Positions 6,001-14,547 of a stretch of DNA of 29,574 bases are shown piece by piece. A program made the position numbers and the translations under genes. Each line of letters opens with the position of its first letter. The stretch's first letter is position 1. The notes beneath the pieces were generated by a model. It ran no database searches and was not told the origin of the DNA. It worked only from the letters and a program-made list of their open reading frames with translations. Source of the stretch: Acidithiobacillus sulfuriphilus (GTDB lineage Bacteria; Pseudomonadota; Gammaproteobacteria; Acidithiobacillales; Acidithiobacillaceae); NCBI RefSeq assembly GCF_003721225.1, contig NZ_RIZI01000166.1:1-29574 (forward strand), given 5' to 3'.

Positions 6001-6606
6001 ATGGGGAGATCCGCCGACCGGAACGCATATCCTCCGCCCTGCGGCGGGGTATTATACCGCGTTGGCTCCTGGTCGAGGACGGGCGCTTTGGTCGCCATGC
6101 TGGCCGCTCTGGCCTTGGGCGGTTGCGCCTCGCTGACGTCTCCGCCGCCCGTGGCGCTGGCTCCCCCGTCCGCTCCAGGCTCGCAAATCCCCGGCCGGGA
6201 GGCTTCCACCCTCGATACGGTCCTGGTCAATGCCATTGCCCAGATTGGCAAACCCTATCGCTGGGGAGGGGAAAGTCCGCAGACCGGTTTCGATTGCAGC
6301 GGCTTGATCCAATATGTGGTGGCCCAGGCCGGCGTGCCCATTCCGCGCAACTCCTATGCCCAGGCCGCAGCCTTGCCGGCGGTGAGCCCGGAGCGGATTC
6401 GCCCGGGGGATCTGGTGTTTTTCAATACCACGGGCCAGCCCTTTTCCCATGTGGGTATCTATATCGGCGGTGATCAGTTCGTGAGCGCTCTCAATCCCCG
6501 CGTGGGCGTGGCGGTGCAGAGCTTACGCATCCCCTACTGGGCGGATCGCCTGGATGGCGTGCGCCGCCCCTTTGCGCCCGAACTGCTGGCTGCCAACGAT
6601 CGCTGA
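6001..6606 (+). CDS. NlpC/P60 family lipoprotein (peptidoglycan endopeptidase)
   Basis: This 201-residue lipoprotein has a long N-region, then LVAMLAALALGGC with Cys42 as the lipid site. A Pro-rich linker precedes the NlpC/P60 domain (about 73-195). Landmarks are IGKPYRWGGESPQTGFDCSG, with catalytic Cys99, RPGDLVFF and FSHVGIYIGGDQFVS, with His150. The layout matches Spr/MepS, a murein DD-endopeptidase that opens cross-links during wall growth. Spr's third catalytic residue is His in QFVHAS; the aligned position here is Ser162 (QFVSAL), so activity may be altered. Start 6001 has a strong GGGAGGAAGAGG upstream. The mltB gene follows 106 bases later, making a small cell-wall cluster. Confidence 0.85.
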   Translation: MGRSADRNAYPPPCGGVLYRVGSWSRTGALVAMLAALALGGCASLTSPPPVALAPPSAPGSQIPGREASTLDTVLVNAIAQIGKPYRWGGESPQTGFDCSGLIQYVVAQAGVPIPRNSYAQAAALPAVSPERIRPGDLVFFNTTGQPFSHVGIYIGGDQFVSALNPRVGVAVQSLRIPYWADRLDGVRRPFAPELLAANDR

Positions 6607-6712
6607 GGCGCGGGCAAGGGGCGATTTTCGCCGGGCGCTACGCAAAAAAATAAATTGGGCAAAGGGAAGCCCGCCCGGTACCATGGCAACAACGGTCAGG
6701 AGGAGATCGATC

Positions 6713-7903
6713 ATGAACTCCAGCATGCTGCTCAAACAAACGCTCGTGGCCGGGGCGATGCTTTTGGGGCTGACGGCCTGTGCGAGCAATGTGGCGCCGA
6801 TGCTGGCGAGAATGTCGCCAGCCAGCCAGCAAACCCCGCCAGTTCCGGCCCCGCAAGCGGCCTTGCCCCAAGGGGCAGGTAACGCGACGCTCGCCCCCCG
6901 GCAAAGGGGCTGTGTGCCGGCAGCCGGCTTTCCCAACTTCCCGGCCGAGTATCAGGGGGCTTTGCAGGACATCGCCTGTCACCTGCAAACGGTCGATGGG
7001 CTGCCTGCGGATGTCGTCATCCCGGCGCTGCAAAATGCCCGCTTTGACGCTCGCGCCGTGGCTATGATGACCCCGGCGCCACCTTCTCCCGGACCCCATG
7101 TTCCTTACCCCTGGTGGCGTTATCGGGATCGCTTTTTGAGCCCTGACCGTCTGGCGCGGGGTACCCGCTTCTGGCAGGCCCATACGGCGGCCATTGACGC
7201 GATCGCCGAAAAATATGGGGTACCAGGGCCGATCCTGCTCGGTATTTTAAACATCGAAACGGCCTTTGGCTCCTTCCAGGGCAATTTCCCGGTCCTCGAC
7301 AGCAATCTCAGTCTTGCCCTCGCCTTGCCCGGCCGCAAGCGGTTTTTTATTCATCAAAGCGCCGCCACCCTGCGTCTGTCCCAGCGCCTTGGCGTCAACC
7401 CCGCCGTCTTGAAAGGATCCCAGGCCGGTGCCATGGGCATGTCGCAGTTTCTGGCCAGTAGCTACCTGCGCTATGGCGTGACCTGGGACGACCCGCCCGG
7501 CGGCCCTTTGCCTGACCTCTGGCGCTCGGTGCCCGACGTCCTGGCGTCCACCGCCAATTTTTTCCGTGGCCATGGCTGGCAGCCCGGTCAACCGGTATTG
7601 CAGCGGGCCGCGCTGGACCCCGACGCGGACGTTACGCCTTTTTTGCAGGGCAGACACACGCTGGCGGCCCTGGATCGGGCCGGCATCCGGCCCGCGGGAG
7701 ACAGCGGGATGTCCCCGGATACCCGGGTGGGCCTACTGCGGCTCCAGGGTGAGGCGGGACCGGTTTTCTATGTGGCCTATCCCAACTTTTACGCCATCAT
7801 GGGCTATAACCCGAGCGTTTATTATGCGGCAACGGTATGGGCCTATGCCCAGGCGCTGACCCGGGATAGGCAGGTTGCCACCCTGGCGGCGGCTGGGCAG
7901 TAA
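6713..7903 (+). CDS. mltB: Lytic murein transglycosylase B
   Basis: This 396-residue lipoprotein has signal MNSSMLLKQTLVAGAML and lipobox LTAC. The SLT_2/MltB domain (GH103) covers about residues 115-350. Landmarks are YPWWRYRDRFL, YGVPGPILLGILNIETAFGSF with the catalytic Glu182, GSQAGAMGMSQFLASSY and DVLASTANFFRGHGWQPG. The C-terminal part, GLLRLQGEAGPVFYVAYPNFY and MGYNPSVYYA, is typical of the family. The enzyme cleaves glycan strands to make 1,6-anhydro-MurNAc ends. AGGAGG lies nine bases before the chosen ATG; upstream in-frame starts would add a non-signal extension. It follows the NlpC/P60 gene. Confidence 0.9.
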   Translation: MNSSMLLKQTLVAGAMLLGLTACASNVAPMLARMSPASQQTPPVPAPQAALPQGAGNATLAPRQRGCVPAAGFPNFPAEYQGALQDIACHLQTVDGLPADVVIPALQNARFDARAVAMMTPAPPSPGPHVPYPWWRYRDRFLSPDRLARGTRFWQAHTAAIDAIAEKYGVPGPILLGILNIETAFGSFQGNFPVLDSNLSLALALPGRKRFFIHQSAATLRLSQRLGVNPAVLKGSQAGAMGMSQFLASSYLRYGVTWDDPPGGPLPDLWRSVPDVLASTANFFRGHGWQPGQPVLQRAALDPDADVTPFLQGRHTLAALDRAGIRPAGDSGMSPDTRVGLLRLQGEAGPVFYVAYPNFYAIMGYNPSVYYAATVWAYAQALTRDRQVATLAAAGQ

Positions 7904-7920
7904 CAAAGGGGATCTGAAAC

Positions 7921-7998
7921 ATGAACACCGTATTGAAACACAGGCCGCTGCGTGCGGACATTTTCATGTTCATGTCAAATACGAGGATTGACTGTTGA
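7921..7998 (+). CDS. Possible 25-residue peptide upstream of cas3
   Basis: The frame reads MNTVLKHRPLRADIFMFMSN and ends RIDC. AAAGGGGAT stands about ten bases before ATG, better than for cas3 itself. It could be a leader peptide, the remnant of a gene cut by acquisition of the CRISPR locus, or chance. The remaining 95 bases to cas3 show no clear promoter. Confidence 0.2.
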   Translation: MNTVLKHRPLRADIFMFMSNTRIDC

Positions 7999-8093
7999 TA
8001 GCGGGAGTGCCTGCCAAGCCCGCGTCGCAGGCTCCAGGTATAGTCACAGGCTTGAATTGAAGAGTGACATAGCCAATTTGGAAATAGAAGATC

Positions 8094-10349
8094 ATGACCA
8101 TAAACAGTAGCATCGCCCATGCCGCGAAAAATCCTGATGGATCATGGCGCGATCCGCATGACCTGCTAGAGCATTTGAGTAGCGTTGGTACTCTGGCTGC
8201 GGCATTTGCGGAACAATATGGTAGCGGCTGGGCGCGGCTGGCCGGGCGCTGGCACGACCTCGGTAAATACCGTCCGCGCTTCCAGCGCTACATTCGTTTG
8301 GCCAGCGGCTTCGAGGCCGATGCGCACATCAAGGGCGAAGCGGGCAAGGCGCCGCATTCGACGGCGGGCGCCGTGCTCGCGACGGACCGCTTCGGCTCAG
8401 CGGGGCGCGTGCTGGCCTATCTCATCGCCGGTCATCATGCGGGGCTGGCGGACTGGTTCGGCGGGCTGGAAGGGCGACTAGGCAATGCAGACAGCCGCGA
8501 CGAACTCAACGAAGCGCTGGCCGAAAATCCGCCTGCCGAATTGCTTGACGCCGGCGACTTCAAACCCGATTTGCGCGCCATTCCCGGCGGCAAAAGCGGC
8601 TTTTCGCTGTGGGTGCGCATGCTGTTCTCGGCGTTGGTCGATGCGGATTTCCTCGACACCGAGCGCTACATGGACCCGGACAAGTTCGCGTGGCGCAATT
8701 GCTGGCCGGTGCTGTCCGAACTCGCGCGCCTGTTCGATGCCCACATGGCCAACGTGGCAGCCACGGCCCCGCCAACGCCGGTCAATGCCCTGCGCGCGGA
8801 CATCCTGCGCCAGTGCCGGGAAAAGGCCGCTGCCGCCCCCGGGCTGTTTTCACTCACGGTACCCACCGGCGGTGGCAAGACACTCTCGGGCATGGCCTTC
8901 GCGCTGGAGCATGCCCGCGCGCACCGCAAGCACCGAGTGATCCACGTCATTCCCTACACCAGCATCATCGAGCAGACCGCTGACATTTTTCGCAGCATTT
9001 TTGGCGAAGCGGTAATCGAGCACCACAGCAACGCCGAGTCCGACCCCGAGCGGGAAAACCACGCCTCGCGCCTGGCCTGCGAAAATTGGGACGCACCCGT
9101 CGTCGTCACCACCAATGTGCAGTTCTTCGAGTCGTTGTTCGCCGCGCGCACCTCGCGCTGTCGCAAGCTTCACAACCTGGTGGACAGCGTCGTCATCCTC
9201 GACGAAGCGCAATTGCTGCCGCCGGAATTCCTGCAGCCAATGCTCGACGTGCTCAATCTGCTGACGCAGCACTACGGCGTGAGCGTGGTGCTGTCCACGG
9301 CCACCCAGCCCGCCTTGAGCACCCGCGCCTATTTCGACGCGCGCCAGAACCTGCGCGGCCTGGACAACGTGCGCGAAATCATCGACGACCCCGACACGCT
9401 CTACACCAAGCTGGAACGCGTGCAAGTGCGCCTGCCCCCCGACTGGCAGGCCCGCACCGACTGGTCGCAATTGGCGTTGGAGTTGGCCGCGCATGATTCC
9501 GCGCTCGCCATCGTCAACACCCGCGCTGACGCCCGCGCACTGTGGGAACAGATGCAAGTGCACGACAAGGGCACTTTGCATCTGTCCGCGCTGATGTGCG
9601 GCGCGCACCGCTCGCGAGTCATCGCCGACATCAAGACGCGGCTGAAAGCCGGCGTGCCCACGCGCGTGGTCAGCACCCAGTTGGTCGAAGCCGGGGTGGA
9701 CGTGGATTTCCCTGTGGTGTTTCGAGCGCTCGCCGGGCTGGACTCCATCGCCCAGGCGGCAGGGCGCTGCAACCGCGAAGGCAGACTGGCTAACAAAGGC
9801 GAAGTCGTCGTCTTCGTGCCTCCCAAGCCCGCGCCACTGGGCCTGCTGCGTAAAGGCGAAGACGCATGCAGGAGCGTGCTGCACGGCATCACTGAGCAGC
9901 CGCTGGCACGCACGCGTTTCGCTGACTACTTCGAACGTCTGTATCACGCCTGCGAACTCGACGCCCACGGCATCGCCTCGCTTCTGGAAGTCGATGGCAA
10001 AGAGTTGGCCGTCAACTTCCGCACCGCCGCAGATCGATTCAAGCTGATTGCGGATGAGGACTCTGCGCCCATCGTCGTACGCTACATGGGCGAAGACGGA
10101 CAGGACGACAGCATCGACAAATGGCTCGCCACGCTGCGCAAGGATGGCCCGCAGCGCTGGCTGATGCGCAAGCTGCAGCGCTACACGGTCAACCTGCATC
10201 GTCGCGACGTGGCTAAGTTGTTGGCGCATGGGGACATCGCGGAAATCATTCCCGGTCTTTTCGTCCAAGTCAGCGACGTTCTCTACCACCCTACACTCGG
10301 GCTCGATCCTGACGGATCGCCCCATGGATCAACCAGTCTGATTGTGTGA
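8094..10349 (+). CDS. cas3: Cas3 nuclease-helicase, type I-C
   Basis: This 751-residue Cas3 carries an N-terminal HD nuclease domain with His27, H54-D55 in AGRWHDLGKY, APHSTAG, and HH in IAGHHAGLADW. An SF2 helicase follows: Walker A VPTGGGKT (about 256), DEAQ box VILDEAQLLPPEF (about 370), STATQP, and motif VI QAAGRCNREGR (about 555). The C-terminal domain ends near 751. Cas3 is recruited by the target-bound Cascade complex to nick and degrade DNA 3' to 5'. All nuclease and ATPase motifs look intact. It is the first gene of the interference operon; cas5c follows after 10 bases. The fusion of HD and helicase in one chain is standard for type I-C. Confidence 0.95.
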   Translation: MTINSSIAHAAKNPDGSWRDPHDLLEHLSSVGTLAAAFAEQYGSGWARLAGRWHDLGKYRPRFQRYIRLASGFEADAHIKGEAGKAPHSTAGAVLATDRFGSAGRVLAYLIAGHHAGLADWFGGLEGRLGNADSRDELNEALAENPPAELLDAGDFKPDLRAIPGGKSGFSLWVRMLFSALVDADFLDTERYMDPDKFAWRNCWPVLSELARLFDAHMANVAATAPPTPVNALRADILRQCREKAAAAPGLFSLTVPTGGGKTLSGMAFALEHARAHRKHRVIHVIPYTSIIEQTADIFRSIFGEAVIEHHSNAESDPERENHASRLACENWDAPVVVTTNVQFFESLFAARTSRCRKLHNLVDSVVILDEAQLLPPEFLQPMLDVLNLLTQHYGVSVVLSTATQPALSTRAYFDARQNLRGLDNVREIIDDPDTLYTKLERVQVRLPPDWQARTDWSQLALELAAHDSALAIVNTRADARALWEQMQVHDKGTLHLSALMCGAHRSRVIADIKTRLKAGVPTRVVSTQLVEAGVDVDFPVVFRALAGLDSIAQAAGRCNREGRLANKGEVVVFVPPKPAPLGLLRKGEDACRSVLHGITEQPLARTRFADYFERLYHACELDAHGIASLLEVDGKELAVNFRTAADRFKLIADEDSAPIVVRYMGEDGQDDSIDKWLATLRKDGPQRWLMRKLQRYTVNLHRRDVAKLLAHGDIAEIIPGLFVQVSDVLYHPTLGLDPDGSPHGSTSLIV

Positions 10350-10359
10350 TGAGAGAACC

Positions 10360-11025
10360 ATGAAACCCTATTGCCTGGAACTGTCCGGCCCCTGGGCCTG
10401 CTTCACCCGCCCGGAAATGAAAGTCGAGCGGGTGAGCTATGACGTGATGACTCCATCCGCCGCGCGCGCCTGTTTCGAGGCGATTCTTTGGAAACCGGCG
10501 ATCCGGTGGCATGTACGCCGCATCGAGGTGCTCAGGCCCATCCGCTGGATCAATCTGCGGCGCAATGAGGTGGCGAGTGTGGTCTCCACTCGCAACGTCG
10601 AGACCGCGATGCGTACAGGCAAGGGCGATCTCGGTCTCTACATCGAAGACGACCGCCAGCAGCGCGCCGGGCTGTTCCTGCGCGACGTGGCCTACCGCGT
10701 GCACGCCGAGTTGGAATTCCTCGCCGAGCGAGACCCGCAGGCCAACGCCACCAAATATCAGGAAATGTTCGAGCGCCGCGCGCGCCGTGGTCAGTGCGTG
10801 AACCAGCCTTATCTGGGCTGTCGCGAATTCGCTGCCGCGTTCCGGCTGGTGGAAGACCCAACAGCCGAACCGCCGCCGTTGGCTGAAACGCGCGATCTGG
10901 GCTTCATGCTCCACGATCTGGATTTTTCCACCGCCGCCGACCCGCAGCCGCGTTTCTTCCGCGCGCAGCTCGAAAACGGCGTCGTCAGCGTGCCGGCCTG
11001 GGGCAGCGCAGAGGTGCGCGCATGA
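10360..11025 (+). CDS. cas5c: Cas5c (Cas5d), crRNA-processing subunit
   Basis: The gene encodes 221 residues starting MKPYCLELSGPWACFTRPEMK, typical of type I-C Cas5. YDVMTPSAARACFEAILWKP is the conserved N-terminal segment containing the catalytic-region residues of the family. AAFRLVEDP and LGFMLHDLDF mark the C-terminal half. In type I-C there is no Cas6; Cas5c itself cuts the repeat and stays bound to the 5' tag of the crRNA. Its absence of a partner cas6 in this locus agrees with that. GAGAGA precedes ATG; an in-frame start 18 bases earlier lacks a site. Its stop overlaps the cas8c start (ATGA). Confidence 0.93.
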   Translation: MKPYCLELSGPWACFTRPEMKVERVSYDVMTPSAARACFEAILWKPAIRWHVRRIEVLRPIRWINLRRNEVASVVSTRNVETAMRTGKGDLGLYIEDDRQQRAGLFLRDVAYRVHAELEFLAERDPQANATKYQEMFERRARRGQCVNQPYLGCREFAAAFRLVEDPTAEPPPLAETRDLGFMLHDLDFSTAADPQPRFFRAQLENGVVSVPAWGSAEVRA

Positions 11026-12875
11026 TTCTGCAAGCGCTCGACGCCTACTACCGCCGCAAACAGGCCGACCCCGACCCGGCCAAACGCCTGCCCGCATTCG
11101 GGCTGGAAGACAAGGAAATCCCCTTCGTGCTGGAGATCGACGCCGACGGCTGCCTGCTGAACGTCGCCGACACCCGCAGCGGCGACGGCAAGAAGAAAAT
11201 CGGCCAGCGTTTTCTCGTACCGCAAGGCGTCAAGAAAACCTCGGGCGTGGCGGCGAACCTGCTGTGGGACAACGCGGAATACGTGCTCGGCATTCCGGAT
11301 GCCAAAAAGCTCGAAAAAAGCCGCGCCGAGAACAAGGAAGCCGACTACCTCGACCGCTTGCGGGCGATGCGGCAGAAATTCCGCGACGCAATCACCACGC
11401 TGCCCGACACCGTGCAGACGGATACTGGCATTCGTGCCGTGCTGGCGTTTCTCGACACACTCACCCCGGAAACGCTGGCAGGCTTTGCCGCGCTGGCCAA
11501 CATCGAAGCCGCCAATCCGATCCTGAGCTTTCGTCTGCACGGCGACATCGGGCTGGTCTGCCAGCGCCCAGCCGTGGTCGCGGCTACGGCCACGCAAAGC
11601 GAAGCGCGGCCCGACGGCGTGTGCCTTGTAAGTGGTGTCCCCGCTGTGATTGAGCGACTTCACGCACCAATCAAAGGTGTCTGGGACAAACCCGGCGCAA
11701 CCGTCAATAAGAATATTGTTTCAGTCAACAATAAAAGCGATGGTCAAAGTAACGGTGGTCAAACCCCCGCATTCGCCTCGTACGGGAAGCAGCAAGGCTA
11801 TTCATCACCAGTAGGCAAGCCCGCTGTATTTGCCTACACCACGGCTTTGAATCATCTTCTGGCACGCAACTCGCGCCAGCGTACCCAAGTCGGCGACACA
11901 TCAACCGTATTCTGGGCAGAAGAGACTCATGAACTTGAAGACCTGTTTGGCGAAATCATGCGCGATGATCCGGCCCGAAATATTGGCGCGGTAAAGGCGC
12001 TGTATTCCGCTATCGATTCAGGAAAATTCACCGTCGGTAAACTCGACACACGCTTCCATGTGCTCGGCCTCGCACCAAATTCCGCACGGATCAGCATCCG
12101 CTTCTGGGAAACCGCGACTGCCGCCGAATTAGCCCGGCGCATCAAGCGACATTTCGACGACATCGAAGTGGTACACGCCGATTATGAGCCCGAGCATCTA
12201 TCGCTTTCTGCACTGCTAAAGGCGTGCAGCCGGAAAAAATCAGATGGCACTTACGACATCCCGCCCAACCTCGGCGGCGAAGTCATGCGCGCGATTCTCG
12301 AAGAACTGCCCTACCCGATAACGATGCTGAATCTGGCGGTCGGTCGCTGCCGTGCCGAGCAAGCGCGCAAAGACCAGAACGGCAGGCCATTGCCCAATGT
12401 GAGCTATGCCCGCGCAGCCGCGATCAAAGCCAGTCTCAACCGCTTCATTCGTCAACGCAATACCAGCGACAAGGAGTTTTTACCCATGCTTGATCCTGAC
12501 AACACAAGCCCGGCTTACCGTCTTGGACGCTTATTTGCCACGCTGGAACGCATCCAGGAAGACGCGGCGGGCGGCTCGGGCAAGTTAAACGCAACGATCC
12601 GTGATCGCTATTACGGGGCGGCATCCAGCACACCATCAGCCGTTTTTCCGACCTTGCTACGCCTGCAAAAGCACCACCTCGGAAAGTTGGCCACTGGGCT
12701 GGCGGTAACACGAGAGAGGCTGGTTCAGGAAATCATGGATGGCTTTGATCCAGCCACTTTTCCGCCGCCCATCCTCACCCTTCCAGATCAAGCCCGTTTT
12801 GCCTTGGGCTACTACCAGCAACGCCAAGCCTTTTTCGTTAAAGCCAAATCCAAGAATCAGGAGGAAAAACTATGA
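11022..12875 (+). CDS. cas8c: Cas8c (Csd1), large subunit of type I-C Cascade
   Basis: This 617-residue protein has the Csd1 pattern: [13 protein letters not shown] at the start, [32 protein letters not shown], a central [50 protein letters not shown], and [16 protein letters not shown] near the end. The large subunit reads the PAM and contacts the target. In many type I-C systems an internal start also makes a small Cas11c subunit from the 3' end of this gene. Its start overlaps cas5c and its stop overlaps cas7c, both as ATGA. Base composition changes inside the gene: the 60 bases from 11101 have 37 G/C, those from 11701 only 23. Confidence 0.93.
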   Translation: MILQALDAYYRRKQADPDPAKRLPAFGLEDKEIPFVLEIDADGCLLNVADTRSGDGKKKIGQRFLVPQGVKKTSGVAANLLWDNAEYVLGIPDAKKLEKSRAENKEADYLDRLRAMRQKFRDAITTLPDTVQTDTGIRAVLAFLDTLTPETLAGFAALANIEAANPILSFRLHGDIGLVCQRPAVVAATATQSEARPDGVCLVSGVPAVIERLHAPIKGVWDKPGATVNKNIVSVNNKSDGQSNGGQTPAFASYGKQQGYSSPVGKPAVFAYTTALNHLLARNSRQRTQVGDTSTVFWAEETHELEDLFGEIMRDDPARNIGAVKALYSAIDSGKFTVGKLDTRFHVLGLAPNSARISIRFWETATAAELARRIKRHFDDIEVVHADYEPEHLSLSALLKACSRKKSDGTYDIPPNLGGEVMRAILEELPYPITMLNLAVGRCRAEQARKDQNGRPLPNVSYARAAAIKASLNRFIRQRNTSDKEFLPMLDPDNTSPAYRLGRLFATLERIQEDAAGGSGKLNATIRDRYYGAASSTPSAVFPTLLRLQKHHLGKLATGLAVTRERLVQEIMDGFDPATFPPPILTLPDQARFALGYYQQRQAFFVKAKSKNQEEKL

Positions 12876-13954
12876 GCCTCAGCAATCGTTACGACTTCGT
12901 TCTGCTTTTTGAAGTGAAGGATGGCAACCCTAACGGCGATCCGGACGCTGGCAACCTGCCACGCCTGGACGCGGAAACCGGTCATGGCTTGGTGACTGAT
13001 GTGTCACTCAAGCGCAAGGTACGCAACTTCATTGCGCTGTTGCACCAATACAGTCGGCCCTACGACATCTATGTGAAAGAGAAAGCCGTCCTCGGGCGCT
13101 CCCACGTCGAGGCATTTGACACGCTTGGCATCTCTCTCGGCGAGGAAGGTCGGCAAACAATCAGTGAAGAGCAATCGGAAGCCCTGCAAGAACTCGGCCT
13201 GCCGGATGGGCTGAGCGTTGACGAAGTCGAAGAAGGAAAATTCGAACTCGTGACTGCGGCTGACATTGACAAGAAAGCCGTCCAAGACTGGATCAAGGAA
13301 TCCAAACCGAATGCTGCGCTCAAGAAACTACTGACCGATACCCTCAAAAAATCGAAGGGGAGAAAACCGACCCAAACCGAGAGTGAAAACGGAAAGAAAT
13401 GGCTTTGCCAGAATTTCTTTGACATCCGGACTTTCGGCGCTGTGTTGAGCCTCAAATCCGCCCCCAACTGCGGTCAGGTGCGCGGACCGGTGCAGCTCAC
13501 CTTCGCGCGCTCGGTCGATCCCATCATCGCGCAGGAGCACTCGATCACCCGCATGGCGGTGGCGACCGAGGCCGAAGCCGAAAAGCAGGGCGGCGACAAT
13601 CGCACCATGGGCCGCAAGCACACCGTGCCTTACGGGCTCTATGTCGCGCATGGCTTCGTCTCCAGCTTCCTCGCCAAGCAGACCGGCTTTTCGGACGCCG
13701 ACCTGGAACTGCTATGGCAGGCGCTTAGCCAGATGTTCGACCATGACCGCTCGGCTGCGCGCGGGGAAATGGCCACGCGCGGGCTGTACGTGTTCAAGCA
13801 TGAGTCGGAGTTGGGCAATGCGCCGGCGCACACGCTGTTCGAACGCATCCAGGTGGTGCGAAAGGCAGACGTGCCGCGCAGCTTCGCGGACTATGAAGTC
13901 GCCGTGAACGAGGCGGAGTTGCCCTCAGGCGTGGCCCTATTGCGCATGGTTTGA
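12872..13954 (+). CDS. cas7c: Cas7c (Csd2), Cascade backbone, with internal insertion
   Basis: The N-terminus [23 protein letters not shown] and [15 protein letters not shown], then [50 protein letters not shown] and [21 protein letters not shown], identify type I-C Cas7. It polymerises along the crRNA spacer. At 360 residues it is about 70 longer than usual. The extra material lies at about residues 88-165 ([11 protein letters not shown] to ESENGKKW), is highly charged and predicted mostly helical or disordered, and interrupts the thumb-region stretch between the N-terminal RRM and the DIRTFGAV motif. GGAGG precedes the start. The gene ends five bases before the convergent toxin gene. Confidence 0.93.
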   Translation: MSLSNRYDFVLLFEVKDGNPNGDPDAGNLPRLDAETGHGLVTDVSLKRKVRNFIALLHQYSRPYDIYVKEKAVLGRSHVEAFDTLGISLGEEGRQTISEEQSEALQELGLPDGLSVDEVEEGKFELVTAADIDKKAVQDWIKESKPNAALKKLLTDTLKKSKGRKPTQTESENGKKWLCQNFFDIRTFGAVLSLKSAPNCGQVRGPVQLTFARSVDPIIAQEHSITRMAVATEAEAEKQGGDNRTMGRKHTVPYGLYVAHGFVSSFLAKQTGFSDADLELLWQALSQMFDHDRSAARGEMATRGLYVFKHESELGNAPAHTLFERIQVVRKADVPRSFADYEVAVNEAELPSGVALLRMV

Positions 13955-13958
13955 GACG

Positions 13959-14252
13959 CTACCGCCGCCCGGCCCAATACCCCGGGCGGCGGCGGTCGCT
14001 GGCGATGGCGAGTACCCGCAAGTGGCTGCTATCGATACGGTAAATGATGGAATAGGGATAACGACGAATGACTAGTCTGCGCGTATCGCCAGCGGAAGGC
14101 GCACCTATCGATGGGTGCATGCTGATCAATCGCAGGCTGCGCTGCGCTTCGTTTCTGAAGTCTATTGCACGAGCTTCCCCCGCTCCCTCGGCGTACCAGG
14201 TTGCTGCATCGGCGAACTCTTGCCGGGCTGCTGGATTGAACGAGATATTCAC
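13959..14252 (-). CDS. ParE/RelE-type toxin
   Basis: This 97-residue toxin begins with GTG: VNISFNPAARQEFADAATWY, the first helix pair of ParE/RelE folds. The later strands RRLVIRRYPYSIIYRID and LRVLAIASDRRRPGYWAGR match the family's conserved R..RYPY.I.Y and ..H.RR.P.YW signatures (here SDRRRPGYW). ParE members poison gyrase and RelE members cut mRNA; sequence alone does not decide. The GTG overlaps the antitoxin stop (GTGA), showing translational coupling. It lies between cas7c and cas4 on the opposite strand, with its 3' end in the cas7c hairpin. Confidence 0.8.
   Translation of the reverse strand: MNISFNPAARQEFADAATWYAEGAGEARAIDFRNEAQRSLRLISMHPSIGAPSAGDTRRLVIRRYPYSIIYRIDSSHLRVLAIASDRRRPGYWAGRR
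13962..13992 (+). terminator. Strong hairpin after cas7c
   Basis: A perfect 11-bp GC stem (CCGCCGCCCGG 13962-13972 with CCGGGCGGCGG 13982-13992) has a 9-base loop. It begins eight bases past the cas7c stop and encodes the last codons of the convergent toxin. It lacks a T-run, so it is a likely pause, end or mRNA-stability hairpin for the interference transcript. Confidence 0.5.
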
Positions 14253-14500
14253 CGAGTCCGTTCGGCGATGAGGGCATCGATTTCCTTGAATACCTCTTCG
14301 GCAGGAATCCACTGCGTGCGTCCCGCTTCCATGTCGGCCACGCGCCGGGCAATTTCTTCATCCCAGGCTTTGGCAATGGCCCCTGGCGAATCCTCTGGCT
14401 CTCCCTCCAAGCTGACGATGAGACGATGGATGAGTTCGCCGCGCTCCTGCGGCGAAAGCTGCAAGGCCTGGTTTTCAACCTCTTGGAGTATCGCTACCAT
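14249..14500 (-). CDS. Addiction-module antitoxin (RelB/ParD-like)
   Basis: The gene encodes 83 residues starting MVAILQEVENQALQLSPQERG. The Unstab_antitox pattern is clear: LSPQERGELIHRLIVSLE, then AIAKAWDEEIARRVADMEAG and IPAEEVFKEIDALI. Members neutralise ParE/RelE toxins and are cleared by proteases. Start 14500 is preferred because GGGG lies eight bases upstream; a start four codons earlier is possible. It is divergent from cas4, with only 47 bases between start codons, so one regulatory region serves both directions. Confidence 0.8.
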   Translation of the reverse strand: MVAILQEVENQALQLSPQERGELIHRLIVSLEGEPEDSPGAIAKAWDEEIARRVADMEAGRTQWIPAEEVFKEIDALIAERTR

Positions 14501-14503
14501 GAT

Positions 14504-14533
14504 TTGCCCCATATCATTGCTGCATTGTATAAA
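14504..14533 (+). promoter_or_regulatory. Predicted promoter for cas4-cas1-cas2
   Basis: TTGCCC (14504-14509), an 18-base spacer and TATAAA (14528-14533) stand just before the cas4 ATG at 14548. The same bases hold the antitoxin's ribosome-binding site and probable upstream region, so the two divergent units could interfere or be co-regulated. Confidence 0.4.
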
Positions 14534-14547
14534 ATGGTAGCACCTGC

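Noticed and set aside
7904..8093. Promoter for the cas3 operon
   Set aside because: Candidates such as TTGAAT with a 17-base spacer end in poor -10 boxes, so none was listed.
8850..10325. 491-residue minus-strand frame inside cas3
   Set aside because: It is a shadow of cas3 caused by high GC. All cas3 motifs are on the plus strand.
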